From Cohnella panacarvi Gsoil 349 (GTDB lineage: Bacteria > Bacillota > Bacilli > Paenibacillales > Paenibacillaceae): a DNA stretch of 64,000 bases. The position numbers and the translations under genes are program-made. The notes beneath the pieces were generated by a model, which saw only the letters and a list, made by a program, of their open reading frames with translations, made no database searches and had not been told where the DNA came from. The stretch lies in contig NZ_KI911563.1 of the NCBI RefSeq assembly GCF_000515335.1, positions 325,735-389,734 of the forward strand, given 5' to 3'. Shown here piece after piece: positions 43,637 through 52,969 of the stretch; within the stretch, counting starts at the first letter, position 1, and each line of letters opens with the position of its first letter.

Positions 43637-45410
43637 CGTCATCGTCTCCTTTCCATTCGAGAGGGATAGCAATCGCGATCAACGTGCCGACTCCTTCTTC
43701 GCTGAACATTCTTACGCGATATCGGTTTCCGTAACGGAGGCGGAGTCGCGAATCGACGTTTTTGAGTCCGATGCCGCGCCTGCGCTTGGGTCCGTCGTTT
43801 TCCGCCGGGGGCGGCGGCTCGTTCGTGCGTCCGAGCAGGTCGAGCCGGATTCGGGCCAATCGGTCCCGGGTCATTCCGACGCCGCCGTCCCGGATCAGAA
43901 ATACGGCGCGGGAGCCCGTCCTCGCGATCCGGATGTCGAGCCGCCAACTGCCCTCCTTGCGCTGCAAGCCGTGCTCGAACGCGTTCTCGACGAGCGGTTG
44001 AAGCGTGAACTTCGGCAACCGGATGCTCGATTCCGCGTAACGGTGATCCAGACGCGCGTGACATCTTCCGGAAAATCGCTGCTGTTGAATATATAAATAA
44101 TTGTTCATATGTCTGATCTCGTCGTCCAAGGCGACAAGCTCTTCACCTTCGGAGATCGAATAGCGAAGCAGATCGCCGATCACTTTCGTGACCTGATAAA
44201 TTTCGGGCGCCTGTTTGGAGAGCGCCATACCGCCGATCATGTGCAGCGTGTTGTTAAGGAAATGAGGATTGATCTGCGCTTGCAACGCGGCGAGCTGAGC
44301 GTTCTTGACGTCGATCTCGCGCTGGTATTCGTGCTCGATCAGCTCTTTGACCCGCTGAACGAGCGAGTTGTAGCCGCGTTCGAGAAGACCGATTTCGTCT
44401 CTCGTATTCACCGACGTATAGGCAAGCTGGTTCGGGTCGGCCATGCGCATCTCTTTCGCCAGACGCACGATCGGACGACTTATGCGAAGTGATACGAGCA
44501 CCGACAACAGCAGCGAAGCGACCGCGAACAGAAGCCCGGTCAAGATGCCGGCGCGGATCGTCGAATTCGCGCTTTGCTGCACCGAAGCGATCGGAATCGT
44601 CTTCACGATCGCGAGCTCGCCGTCGTCGACTCTCTTGACGAAGCAGAAAAATCGGTCAGTCTTGAAAAATCGCGGCTGCGATTCGAACGACCCGGTGCGG
44701 GCGATCATCGCCGAGATTTCGGCGGGAATGCCGTCGCCGGATGCCCCCGACAGCGTCAAAAGCCCTGCCTTGTCGTTCAACAGGTATACGGAGCTTTCGT
44801 TCTCGGACAACAGAATGTCGTTCGCTTCTTTCCAGATTTCGTCGTCGATACGCACCGACAACCCGCCTTGCATGCGGCGGTCTTCGAAGCGGTTGATACT
44901 GTGGTAAGCATAGATGCCATCGCCGGAAGGCTCGAAGTACAGATTCACGGGACCCTCTTTCATACGCGACCAGCTACTGTCTTCGATCGTCATCGGAAAC
45001 AGGACGCCGCTACCGGAAAAGTCGACCGAATACGCTTGATTTTTGTCGGAAATGTATAACGTCAGTTGTTCGAAGCGGCGGGAATTGGAATAGAGCACCG
45101 AGGTCAGCGCCGATCGAATCTCGTTCAGGCTTCGCGACTGCACGGAGGGATCTTCGCTTTCCGCCTTTTCCATGCCGGTCAATACTTTCTCGTTGATCTG
45201 CAAGCCGATAAACGCGGATTCGACCTGGGCGATCAGCTCGCCCAGATATTGCTCGGCCCACAGTAGACGCGACATGTTCGCGTTCACGATTTCTTTCTTG
45301 ACCGATTCCCTCGTATTCAGCGTCGCGATCCACGTAACCGTCAACACCGGCAGCGTCGTCAGGCACATCATCAAGATCATTAAACGAAGCCGTATGCTAA
45401 AGCGCCTCAT
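43608..45410 (-). CDS. YesM-type sensor histidine kinase
   Basis: A 600-residue kinase. A first membrane helix (MILMMCLTTLPVLTVTWIA), a large external sensing domain (about 35-270), a second helix (GILTGLLFAVASLLLSVLV), a HAMP domain and a His_kinase domain with the acceptor His in QINPHFLNNTLHMIGGM (about residue 385) and an ATPase domain (FTLQPLVENAFEHGL). Together with the YesN-like regulator it likely senses an extracellular sugar or cell-wall-type oligosaccharide. First gene of the minus-strand unit. Confidence 0.93.
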   Translation of the reverse strand: MRRFSIRLRLMILMMCLTTLPVLTVTWIATLNTRESVKKEIVNANMSRLLWAEQYLGELIAQVESAFIGLQINEKVLTGMEKAESEDPSVQSRSLNEIRSALTSVLYSNSRRFEQLTLYISDKNQAYSVDFSGSGVLFPMTIEDSSWSRMKEGPVNLYFEPSGDGIYAYHSINRFEDRRMQGGLSVRIDDEIWKEANDILLSENESSVYLLNDKAGLLTLSGASGDGIPAEISAMIARTGSFESQPRFFKTDRFFCFVKRVDDGELAIVKTIPIASVQQSANSTIRAGILTGLLFAVASLLLSVLVSLRISRPIVRLAKEMRMADPNQLAYTSVNTRDEIGLLERGYNSLVQRVKELIEHEYQREIDVKNAQLAALQAQINPHFLNNTLHMIGGMALSKQAPEIYQVTKVIGDLLRYSISEGEELVALDDEIRHMNNYLYIQQQRFSGRCHARLDHRYAESSIRLPKFTLQPLVENAFEHGLQRKEGSWRLDIRIARTGSRAVFLIRDGGVGMTRDRLARIRLDLLGRTNEPPPPAENDGPKRRRGIGLKNVDSRLRLRYGNRYRVRMFSEEGVGTLIAIAIPLEWKGDDDDAQRPSDRR

Positions 45411-45570
45411 GGCACCGCCCCTTTCAGCGGAATCTCGTTGACCGTGTGTGAGAAAATTCGATAACGCCGTTAAGATTCCTGTCTCCTTCCATTGTACATT
45501 GTTGATATTCTAAATTGGATTAAATTGATATTCGCCGTGCATTTAAAATAAGTAAGGACTAATATAAATG

Positions 45571-45598
45571 TTTACTTATGATACGAAATGTGTATAAT
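45571..45598 (+). promoter_or_regulatory. Promoter of the ars operon
   Basis: TTTACT (45571-45576) and a perfect TATAAT (45593-45598) separated by 16 bp, about 40 nt before the arsR start. Confidence 0.6.
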
Positions 45599-45637
45599 TC
45601 AATTTGACGCTTATTATTCAACGGAAGGAGAATCCGA

Positions 45638-45952
45638 GTGGAATCAATCGAAGCCATGTCCGAACAATTAAAGCTTATCTCTGATAAGAGCAGGCTTACT
45701 ATTCTTGCTTGCCTTAAGGAAAAGGAGATGTGTGTTTGCGATATCGTCGAGATTCTTCGAACGACTCAACCCAACGTGAGCCAGCATCTAAAACGCTTAA
45801 AAAACGGCGGATTAGTCCATGAAACTCGGCGAAGTCAATGGATTTATTACTCATTAAACGTGGAAGACAAACCTCACTTAAAGCAGTTGATCGACCAACT
45901 TCCCTCCATGAAAGAACAGATCAACGCGACTCCATCGCAAAGCTGCGATTAA
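45638..45952 (+). CDS. arsR: ArsR-family arsenical repressor
   Basis: A 104-residue winged-helix repressor. The DNA-recognition helix is [20 protein letters not shown], and the metal site is the Cys pair in [13 protein letters not shown], as in As(III)-sensing ArsR proteins. It starts at GTG 45638 with GGAAGGAG upstream. It should repress its own operon (arsR-arsB-arsC) until arsenite binds. Confidence 0.93.
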   Translation: MESIEAMSEQLKLISDKSRLTILACLKEKEMCVCDIVEILRTTQPNVSQHLKRLKNGGLVHETRRSQWIYYSLNVEDKPHLKQLIDQLPSMKEQINATPSQSCD

Positions 45953-45965
45953 TTCGGGGGTTACT

Positions 45966-47258
45966 ATGCTGGCGCTTGCCTCTATCCTGTTTCTTATTAC
46001 TTTGATATTCGTTATCTGGCAGCCCAAAGGGCTTAATATCGGTTGGTCCGCATGCGGCGGCGCGATCGTCGCGCTAATCTGCGGAGTCGTAAACTTCCAC
46101 GACGTATGGGACGTTACGCAAATCGTATGGAACGCAACGCTTGCGTTCGTGGCTGTCATCTTGATTTCGTTGATTCTTGATGAGATCGGGTTCTTCGAAT
46201 GGGCTGCCTTGCACATGGCCCGTACCGCTAGAGGAAACGGCGCTTTGATGTTCGTGTACGTCGTGTTGCTAGGAGCCGCTGTAGCGGCGTTCTTCGCCAA
46301 CGATGGCGCGGCTTTGATTTTGACTCCGATCGTACTTGCAATGGTTCGAGCGCTTAAGTTCGACGATCGAATGATATTGCCGTTTATTATGGCGAGCGGA
46401 TTTATTTCGGATACCGCTTCATTGCCATTCGTGGTGAGCAACCTGGTGAACATCGTCTCTTCGGACTTTTTCGGTATCGGATTCGTTCAGTACGCCGGCA
46501 GAATGATCGTACCGACATTGTTGTCGGTAGTTGCAAGTTTGGTCGTTCTTTTCTTGTATTTCCGTAAAAGCATTCCGAGGCAATATGACCTGGCGCAACT
46601 GAAAAAGCCTCGAGAAGTCATAAAGGATGTACGCCTCTTTAAGATTTCATGGGTTGTACTGGCGGTGCTTCTGATTGCCTACTTGGCGAGCGAATTCATC
46701 CATATGCCGGTATCGATCATCGCCGGAGTTGTAGCCCTTATCTTCTTGTTCTTAGCTCGTAGAAGCCCGGCCATTCATACGTGGAACCTTGTGAAAGGCG
46801 CTCCGTGGGCCGTCGTTGTCTTCTCCATCGGCATGTATGTCGTCGTCTATGGTCTTCGCAACGTCGGATTAACGGAAGAACTCGGCCACGCGTTCCAATG
46901 GGCAGCCGATCAAGGTTTGTTCGTAGCCACGGTCGGCGGAGGATTCATTGCGGCTATTCTATCTTCGATCATGAATAACATGCCGACGGTTATGATCGAT
47001 GCTCTCGCGATCGAAGGAACATCCACCGATGGCGTCATTCGTGAGGGCCTGATCTATGCGAACGTTATCGGATCCGATCTAGGACCGAAAATAACGCCGA
47101 TCGGCTCGTTAGCTACCCTCTTGTGGCTTCACGTTCTTTCGAATAAAGGCGTCAAAATCGGCTGGGGATATTATTTTAAAGTCGGGATTGTCTTAACGGT
47201 TCCCGTCTTATTCATTACCCTGTCCGGTCTTTATCTTTGGTTAAAGCTCATCGGTTAG
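45966..47258 (+). CDS. arsB: Arsenite efflux permease ArsB
   Basis: A 430-residue membrane protein with about twelve helices of the ArsB/NhaD family. Signatures are the N-terminal [38 protein letters not shown] and [15 protein letters not shown]. It exports arsenite with the proton motive force. It lies 13 nt after arsR; no ArsA ATPase is present. Confidence 0.93.
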   Translation: MLALASILFLITLIFVIWQPKGLNIGWSACGGAIVALICGVVNFHDVWDVTQIVWNATLAFVAVILISLILDEIGFFEWAALHMARTARGNGALMFVYVVLLGAAVAAFFANDGAALILTPIVLAMVRALKFDDRMILPFIMASGFISDTASLPFVVSNLVNIVSSDFFGIGFVQYAGRMIVPTLLSVVASLVVLFLYFRKSIPRQYDLAQLKKPREVIKDVRLFKISWVVLAVLLIAYLASEFIHMPVSIIAGVVALIFLFLARRSPAIHTWNLVKGAPWAVVVFSIGMYVVVYGLRNVGLTEELGHAFQWAADQGLFVATVGGGFIAAILSSIMNNMPTVMIDALAIEGTSTDGVIREGLIYANVIGSDLGPKITPIGSLATLLWLHVLSNKGVKIGWGYYFKVGIVLTVPVLFITLSGLYLWLKLIG

Positions 47259-47298
47259 TTGACCTATACATTCGATACATATAAAAAGGAGAAATCAC

Positions 47299-47718
47299 AT
47301 GAAACCACTCGTTTATTTTCTTTGTACGGGCAACTCTTGCCGCAGCCAAATGGCCGACGGATTTATGAATGCGCTTGGCGGTGACCGTTATGAAGTGAAG
47401 AGCGCGGGCTTGGAAGCCCACGGGCTTAATGCACGCGCCGTTCAAGTGATGAAAGAAGCCGGAGTCGATATCTCGAACAACACTTCTGACGTTATCGATC
47501 CGGAGACGCTCAATCGGGCGACTTTCGTGATTACGCTCTGTGGACATGCTGACGAGCATTGCCCGGTCGTTATGAATCCGAATGTCACCAAGTGGCACTG
47601 GGGATTTGATGATCCGGCCAAGGCAACCGGTACCGAAGAAGAAATCCTGTCTCAATTCCGTTCGACTCGAGATGCCATTAAAGTACGAATCGAACAGTTC
47701 CTTCGCGAGGGTAAGTAA
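47299..47718 (+). CDS. arsC: Arsenate reductase, thioredoxin-coupled
   Basis: A 139-residue low-molecular-weight-phosphatase-fold enzyme. The P-loop is [16 protein letters not shown] (Cys9, Arg15), and the disulfide cascade Cys81/Cys88 lies in [13 protein letters not shown]. It reduces arsenate to arsenite with thioredoxin, for ArsB to export. Last gene of arsR-arsB-arsC. Confidence 0.95.
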   Translation: MKPLVYFLCTGNSCRSQMADGFMNALGGDRYEVKSAGLEAHGLNARAVQVMKEAGVDISNNTSDVIDPETLNRATFVITLCGHADEHCPVVMNPNVTKWHWGFDDPAKATGTEEEILSQFRSTRDAIKVRIEQFLREGK

Positions 47719-47902
47719 TTATTCGTTTTACGATAACAAAATCTTCATGGTGGAATTCACTCATTAACGCCTTCAACCTGCAAAACCCGACAATTCAACA
47801 TTCCCCACAATAGACTCTTTCGGATATTGCCTTGCTGAAACAACTATGCTATATTCATTTCAACAATAAACTTCCAATAATTGCATACGAAGTTTGACAG
47901 AT

Positions 47903-47930
47903 GGAGTCTGCGCAGCGCAGGCTCCTTTTT
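47903..47930 (+). terminator. Terminator in front of the ABC exporter operon
   Basis: GGAGTCTGCG pairs with CGCAGGCTCC around a short loop, followed by five T. It lies 185 nt after arsC, so it may end the ars transcript. The rest of 47719-47974 holds no gene. Confidence 0.8.
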
Positions 47931-47974
47931 ATCTTTTTTTTGAATCCGCATCGAGCCAAGGAGAGTGAAAGTTT

Positions 47975-48829
47975 ATGATCATGGTTAAGAATCTTCAATT
48001 TAAGTACCCGGGGGCTGCTGAACGGACGCTTCGCGGCCTCGACTTTTCCATCCGGCCAGGAGAGATATTCGGCTTTCTTGGCCCATCGGGCGCAGGCAAG
48101 AGCACGACACAAAAGATACTGATCGGCTCCCTTAAGCAGTACGAAGGGGAAGTACAGGTTCTGGGGAAAGAAATTCGGACGGTAGGGTCCGATTATTATG
48201 AACGAATTGGGGTTGCCTTCGAATTTCCCAACTTCTATCAGAAATTCACCGTGATCGAGAATTTAAGGCTCTTCCAATCGCTCTATGCAGGTCCGACGGA
48301 AGACCCGAGAATACTCCTTGCCAAATTAGGTCTGGAGGATGCGGCCCATCAGAAAGTATCCCAACTATCCAAGGGGATGAAGATGCGATTGAACTTTTGC
48401 CGATCCATTCTGCATAGACCCGAAGTTCTGTTTCTCGACGAACCGACTTCAGGCTTGGACCCGGTCAACTCCAAGATTATGAAGGAATTGATTCTGGAGA
48501 AAAAGTCCGAAGGCGCCACTGTGATTATTACGACGCACAATATGCAGGCTGCAGAAGAACTTTGTGACCGTGTCGCTTTCATCGTGGATGGTCACATCAA
48601 GTTGATCGACTCGCCTCGCGATTTAAAGCTTCGCTTGGGCGTAAGACAAATCCGAGTGGAATATCGAGACAACCAGGAGCTGAAAGCGGAGGATTTCGCT
48701 ATCGATGGGATCGGGGGGAATGAACGCTTCCTACAACTGCTCCGTCAATACCCGATCGAAACCATGCATTCCCGAGAAACGACGTTGGAACAGATCTTTA
48801 TCGACGTGACGGGGAGAACATTGACATGA
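47975..48829 (+). CDS. ABC transporter ATP-binding protein
   Basis: A 284-residue ATPase with Walker A GPSGAGKSTTQ, the signature VSQLSKGMKMRLNF, Walker B LFLDEPTSGLDP and a switch His in THNMQAAEEL. The C-terminal part (RQIRVEYRDNQELK) resembles multidrug or antimicrobial exporters of the CcmA/YhaQ type. The substrate is unknown. ATGA overlap with the following permease. Confidence 0.92.
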   Translation: MIMVKNLQFKYPGAAERTLRGLDFSIRPGEIFGFLGPSGAGKSTTQKILIGSLKQYEGEVQVLGKEIRTVGSDYYERIGVAFEFPNFYQKFTVIENLRLFQSLYAGPTEDPRILLAKLGLEDAAHQKVSQLSKGMKMRLNFCRSILHRPEVLFLDEPTSGLDPVNSKIMKELILEKKSEGATVIITTHNMQAAEELCDRVAFIVDGHIKLIDSPRDLKLRLGVRQIRVEYRDNQELKAEDFAIDGIGGNERFLQLLRQYPIETMHSRETTLEQIFIDVTGRTLT

Positions 48830-49542
48830 GTAGATTATTGTCTGCGATCAAATTCGACTTTCGATTCCAGCTTCGTCATGGATTCTATGGGGTTTACGTA
48901 TTGGTTTGCTCCATCTACTGGGTGCTGCTTCATTACGTGCCAACAGGATACAAGGAAACAGTCACTCTCTTGCTTACGTTCTCTGACCCAAGCGCGGTAG
49001 GGCTTATTCTTGCTGGAGGGATTGTTTTGCTTGAGAAGGATCAAGGGATACATGCCAGTCTGTTCGCCACGCCGCTTCAGTTAAAGGAGTATTTACTGGC
49101 GAAATCTATTTCACTATCCCTGCTCTCCTTATCGGCGGCGTGGGCGATTCACGGCTTCGGTCTCGGCATGCCGGATCATCCGGTTCTCTTCTCTCTCGGC
49201 GTGCTGTTGACTTCGAGCATGATAACGCTGTTGTCCATTGGAGCAGTCGTTCGTTCACAATCTATTAACGGATTTATATTGCTTTCACAACTTTATGTCT
49301 TGCCTTTCACGCTGCCGCTGCTCGGTTTCTTCGAGATCGGTCCATCTAGCCTGTACGCAATCATACCGACATCAGGATCTCTCCTTCTCCTCCGTTCTTC
49401 TTATTCAACCTTAACGGCGGGCCAAATCGGATATTCACTACTTATTTTGTTGTTAGGTAATTTTCTCATCTTCAAATGGGCACATCGTTCGTTTGGTAGA
49501 CAAGTGCTTCGCAATCAATGGAACGGAGGTGTGCAAGGATGA
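48826..49542 (+). CDS. ABC exporter permease, first subunit
   Basis: A 238-residue membrane protein with six predicted helices (ILAGGIVLLEKDQGIHASLF loop after the second). It belongs to the ABC-2-type permeases paired with the ATPase just upstream. ATGA overlaps on both sides indicate strict co-expression. Substrate not known. Confidence 0.8.
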   Translation: MSRLLSAIKFDFRFQLRHGFYGVYVLVCSIYWVLLHYVPTGYKETVTLLLTFSDPSAVGLILAGGIVLLEKDQGIHASLFATPLQLKEYLLAKSISLSLLSLSAAWAIHGFGLGMPDHPVLFSLGVLLTSSMITLLSIGAVVRSQSINGFILLSQLYVLPFTLPLLGFFEIGPSSLYAIIPTSGSLLLLRSSYSTLTAGQIGYSLLILLLGNFLIFKWAHRSFGRQVLRNQWNGGVQG

Positions 49543-50264
49543 AGAAGTACCGGGCACTGCTTCTAGGAGACATTCGACAGTTATTGACCGATCCGATGCT
49601 GATGTCCAGTCTAGTCGGCCCTCTTATGCTAATCATAATTGCGAGATTAGGCTTTCCCATACTTTCCGACTGGCTGGTGCAGGACTACGACTTTCTGTTG
49701 GATGAATATATATCTTTCGCTGCAGTATTCCTGCTAATCGTTATACCGATGCTGCCGGGTTCAATGTCCGGCCTCCTTATGCTTGATGAGCGGGATGAAA
49801 ATATGGTGACATACTTCGGAGTGACACCGCTGGCACGCGCCGGCTACTTTCGATACCGGTTGTTACTGCCGAGTTTGTTGACGTTCCTGCTTAGCGTGTT
49901 ATTTATTCTGCTGTCCGGGATTACCGAGATACAACCGGAAAACATCTATACCGTCATTCTGCTAGTCTTGGAGGCGCCCATCCTCGCCTTGTTTCTGACT
50001 GCATTTGCAGCCAATAAAGTAGAAGGGCTTGCGCTGTCTAAGGCGAGTGGATTGTTGTTTGTAGGTCCTGTTACCGCCTATTTTGTTCCGGAACCGTGGA
50101 CTTATCTTGCTGTATGGGTCCCAACTTATTGGCCTGCACAGAGCTATTTAACCGGAATCGCCGGTCATTCGTTAGCTTCCGTAGGATGGTTTGTGATTGG
50201 TCTTGTATTCCATGTTGTTTTGTTAACGAAACTATTTCATGTCTTTCTCAGAAGAACGGACTGA
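49539..50264 (+). CDS. ABC exporter permease, second subunit
   Basis: A 241-residue ABC-2-type permease with six helices; its loop reads GLLMLDERDENMVTYFGVTP, parallel to the KDQGIHASLFATPL loop of the other subunit, so the two are paralogues. The start ATG at 49539 overlaps the preceding stop (ATGA). Last gene of the exporter operon. Confidence 0.8.
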   Translation: MKKYRALLLGDIRQLLTDPMLMSSLVGPLMLIIIARLGFPILSDWLVQDYDFLLDEYISFAAVFLLIVIPMLPGSMSGLLMLDERDENMVTYFGVTPLARAGYFRYRLLLPSLLTFLLSVLFILLSGITEIQPENIYTVILLVLEAPILALFLTAFAANKVEGLALSKASGLLFVGPVTAYFVPEPWTYLAVWVPTYWPAQSYLTGIAGHSLASVGWFVIGLVFHVVLLTKLFHVFLRRTD

Positions 50265-50372
50265 ATATTACCGGCAAGATCACTGCTTTGGCTTCAAAAG
50301 TTGATCTTGTACCGAAAGCATTAACAACAATAGACCGGAATAATTGAACAATATCGAGTTCAACGAGGCAGG

Positions 50373-51332
50373 CTAATCCACCACGAGATCCTCGAAATCG
50401 TCATAGTAAGGATATACGTAAGGATCATCCGGCGCCGAGATGACTTCTATTTTCTTTGCCTCCAGCCTAATAATTTCGTTGTCCCGATATACGGTAGTCG
50501 ACAATGTTCCCGTCATATTTATCCATGTATCGTTGTTAAGGGATGACCCCATGTCCGATCGAACAAGAAATCCATACGGCGTCGCATCTGCCGAGCAACA
50601 TTGCATGGCCATTCTGGATACGACGAATTCGTCTTTGCCCATATCGTCTTCACGGTAAACGAATCCGCTAATGACGATATCTTTGCCTTTGAAGTTATCT
50701 TTGTACAAATCCAGCGTGGTAAGCAATTCGAGATATCCTTCAGCATTAACGTGTATCGTGTCTTTAGGATAGAGTCGTTTCCCTAATGTTGCGAAGTCCA
50801 TGCCGTAATCATCTGCGGGAAATCGCTTATCTAATTCATGATATGGCGACTCCCCCTCCCGCTTCTCACTCGGAATTTCTGTCGGTTGCTCATTCGGTTG
50901 TTCTAACGAGGGTTCCGATAAATCCTCTTCCTGTTCTGTCGGTTGTTCAACGGTCGCCACGTTAAGGTTCATTCCCTTCACCGCAACGACTTCGCTACCC
51001 ATGATTCGATCAGGAAGCGCAAATCCAAGCAGCAACGGAATTGCGAATAGCCCGTACATGAGTATGTTTCGTGATGATGAACGCGAAGGTTCATGGCCGC
51101 AATCGCAGTCTGGTTCAGCGGCATTTCCGTCAGATCGGCTGATGGCAAGAAACGCGTAAAAGGCTGCCATTGCAAACAAAGCCAGCGTCCCGAATTTAAC
51201 GTAAGGGATCATCCGAGGAACAATATATAAATGCAGTTTATCCGATTTTACCAAATGTACGATATACCAAGATAATGCAGCCAATATGCCCGCCCTGATC
51301 CAATAGTGCGCAATCCTATAACGCTCATTCAA
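50373..51332 (-). CDS. TIGR03943-family protein (YcgQ-like), permease partner
   Basis: About 319 residues. Three to four membrane helices at the N-terminus (AALSWYIVHLVK, VKFGTLALFAMAAFYAFLAI, NILMYGLFAIPLLLGFALPD), a Glu/Pro-rich linker around residues 130-165, then a soluble OB-like domain (NFKGKDIVISGFVYREDDM, MQCCSADATPYGFLV). The CCSAD motif may bind metal. In related bacteria this family accompanies COG0701 permeases. The start at TTG 51332 is chosen since AAGGAGG is 8 nt upstream; an earlier TTG at 51365 has no such site. Downstream of the Zur-like box. Confidence 0.85.
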   Translation of the reverse strand: MNERYRIAHYWIRAGILAALSWYIVHLVKSDKLHLYIVPRMIPYVKFGTLALFAMAAFYAFLAISRSDGNAAEPDCDCGHEPSRSSSRNILMYGLFAIPLLLGFALPDRIMGSEVVAVKGMNLNVATVEQPTEQEEDLSEPSLEQPNEQPTEIPSEKREGESPYHELDKRFPADDYGMDFATLGKRLYPKDTIHVNAEGYLELLTTLDLYKDNFKGKDIVISGFVYREDDMGKDEFVVSRMAMQCCSADATPYGFLVRSDMGSSLNNDTWINMTGTLSTTVYRDNEIIRLEAKKIEVISAPDDPYVYPYYDDFEDLVVD

Positions 51333-51355
51333 TCGGAACTCCTCCTTCCCTTTCT

Positions 51356-52399
51356 CTAGCCCCAAACCATGCTACCCAGGATCCATGAACCGACAAGCAC
51401 CGTTACTGCGATACCGACTGCCAGATAGAGAACGAATTTAGCTTTAAATACGGAAAGCAGCATTAACGTATTTTTAAAATCAAGCATCGGCCCGAATACC
51501 AAAAAGGTCAGCAAAGAGCTCATCGAAAACGTGCTAGCGAACGTGGATGCGACAAAAGCGTCCGATGTCGAACATAGCGACAAAATAAACGCAAAACCCA
51601 TCATGAATAGATGCGAGGAAATATCCCCTTGCCCAATACCGACAATCTCGGAGCGCGGCACGAAGGCTTGGACGGCTGCCGTGATCAGCGATCCTAGAAT
51701 GAGGTATTTTCCCATATCGAAAAACTCCGCTCCGGCATGCTCGAACATTTCCAAAAACTTGTTCCTACGAGAACGGGGCGTGGAATGATCATGACTATGG
51801 TGATGCGGATGCGTGTGGACCGCAAGCAAAGAAGAGGAACGATTTTGTTTGAGAGGCGTACTTTTGACGAAGTAGTACACGGCAAGACCGATGACGAGAC
51901 CGACAGCAACAGCTAGTCCCATACGAGAGTAAACCATTTCAGGTTTCGAACGGAATGCTGCGAAGGTCGCGGAAAACACGATTGGATTAACGATCGGTCC
52001 CACTAAGATAAATACGATTCCTACGTACAGAGGCATTCCTTTGGCAACAAGCCTGCGTACGATCGGAATCATCCCGCATTCACATAGAGGAAATACGATT
52101 CCGAGCAGGCATGCAACCATTACGCCGAGTACCGGATTTTTCGGAATCCATTGTCGAAACCAACTTTCGGGAATGAACGCGTGCATGAACGACGATACGA
52201 TTACACCAAGCAGTAAAAATGGCATAGCTTCAAGAAAGATGCTGATTAGCATCGTCTTGAAAGTATGTATGCCGCTTTCTGAGGTTGCTAGCATGTCAGT
52301 CAAGATCGTTGGTTGAAAGACGAATAAAATAATCGTACCGAACGCTATCACAAAAGCAGCATGTACCTTCCAGGAATCCGGCAGAACCGTTGTTTTCAA
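51356..52399 (-). CDS. COG0701/YraQ-type permease (YcgR-like)
   Basis: A 347-residue membrane protein of about eight helices (FPLCECGMIPIVRRLVAKGM with the family Cys, and LILGSLITAAVQAFVPRSE). A His-rich loop (HTHPHHHSHDHS, about residues 196-207) is suited to zinc. Its gene is directly downstream of the Zur-like box 52419-52434 and overlaps the TIGR03943 gene's possible longer start. The pair could serve zinc or cobalt movement, but the transported species is not established. Confidence 0.85.
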   Translation of the reverse strand: MKTTVLPDSWKVHAAFVIAFGTIILFVFQPTILTDMLATSESGIHTFKTMLISIFLEAMPFLLLGVIVSSFMHAFIPESWFRQWIPKNPVLGVMVACLLGIVFPLCECGMIPIVRRLVAKGMPLYVGIVFILVGPIVNPIVFSATFAAFRSKPEMVYSRMGLAVAVGLVIGLAVYYFVKSTPLKQNRSSSLLAVHTHPHHHSHDHSTPRSRRNKFLEMFEHAGAEFFDMGKYLILGSLITAAVQAFVPRSEIVGIGQGDISSHLFMMGFAFILSLCSTSDAFVASTFASTFSMSSLLTFLVFGPMLDFKNTLMLLSVFKAKFVLYLAVGIAVTVLVGSWILGSMVWG

Positions 52400-52418
52400 T
52401 TTCCCCCACCCTCATTAA

Positions 52419-52434
52419 TTGTAATTATTACGTA
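52419..52434 (-). promoter_or_regulatory. Zur-like box before the permease pair
   Basis: TTGTAATTATTACGTA resembles the Zur operator (palindromic CGTAATnATTACG type) and its twin at 63456-63471. It lies 20 nt upstream of the COG0701 permease ATG and after the zur-like gene. Assignment by similarity only. Confidence 0.7.
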
Positions 52435-52470
52435 TAATATGAGGGTATCAGGGCGGTTAGTACATGTCAA

Positions 52471-52911
52471 CTACGCTTTATCGGGATTGGATTGGCACTC
52501 TTCGCAGATCCCGTAGATTTCAAACCGATGACCTAATATTTTATACGCGTCGGGAAGGTTCGATAGCTGATCCATGGGACAGTAATCGAAAGTATGCGTC
52601 TTTTCGCAATTCATACAGATTAAATGGTGATGATGATGGTCAGAGCAATTTGCCTTGAACTTCAATCCGCCATCCATAAAATAAAACTGCTCCAGTATCC
52701 CCATCTCGCTCATCATGCGAAGATTGCGATATACGGTATCGAAACTGACGCTAGGATATCTTTCGCTTAATAAGTCGTATACGTCTTTTGGAGACAAATA
52801 ACCCGAATCGTCCACGAAAATTTGCGCCATCGTTCGACGATGGTCCGTAATTCTCCACCCATTCCTGGACATCGTCGAGAGCATATCTTTTACATTAGTC
52901 GGTGCCCCCAT
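52471..52911 (-). CDS. zur: Fur-family regulator, probable Zur
   Basis: A 146-residue repressor. The HTH (LSPKDVYDLLSERYPSVSFD then TVYRNLRMMSEMGILEQ) is that of FUR proteins, followed by the His-rich SDHHHHHLICMNC and the second Cys pair YGICEECQ that bind structural zinc. The zinc identity (not iron) is inferred from neighbours with Zur-like boxes. The ATG at 52911 is preferred because AAGGGA stands 9 nt upstream. It follows the MFS exporter by 58 nt and may be part of the same transcript. Confidence 0.85.
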   Translation of the reverse strand: MGAPTNVKDMLSTMSRNGWRITDHRRTMAQIFVDDSGYLSPKDVYDLLSERYPSVSFDTVYRNLRMMSEMGILEQFYFMDGGLKFKANCSDHHHHHLICMNCEKTHTFDYCPMDQLSNLPDAYKILGHRFEIYGICEECQSNPDKA

Positions 52912-52969
52912 GGCTATCATTCCCTTATCATCTTGTTAGAGCCATTGTAACAGGATGACGGAACGAACG

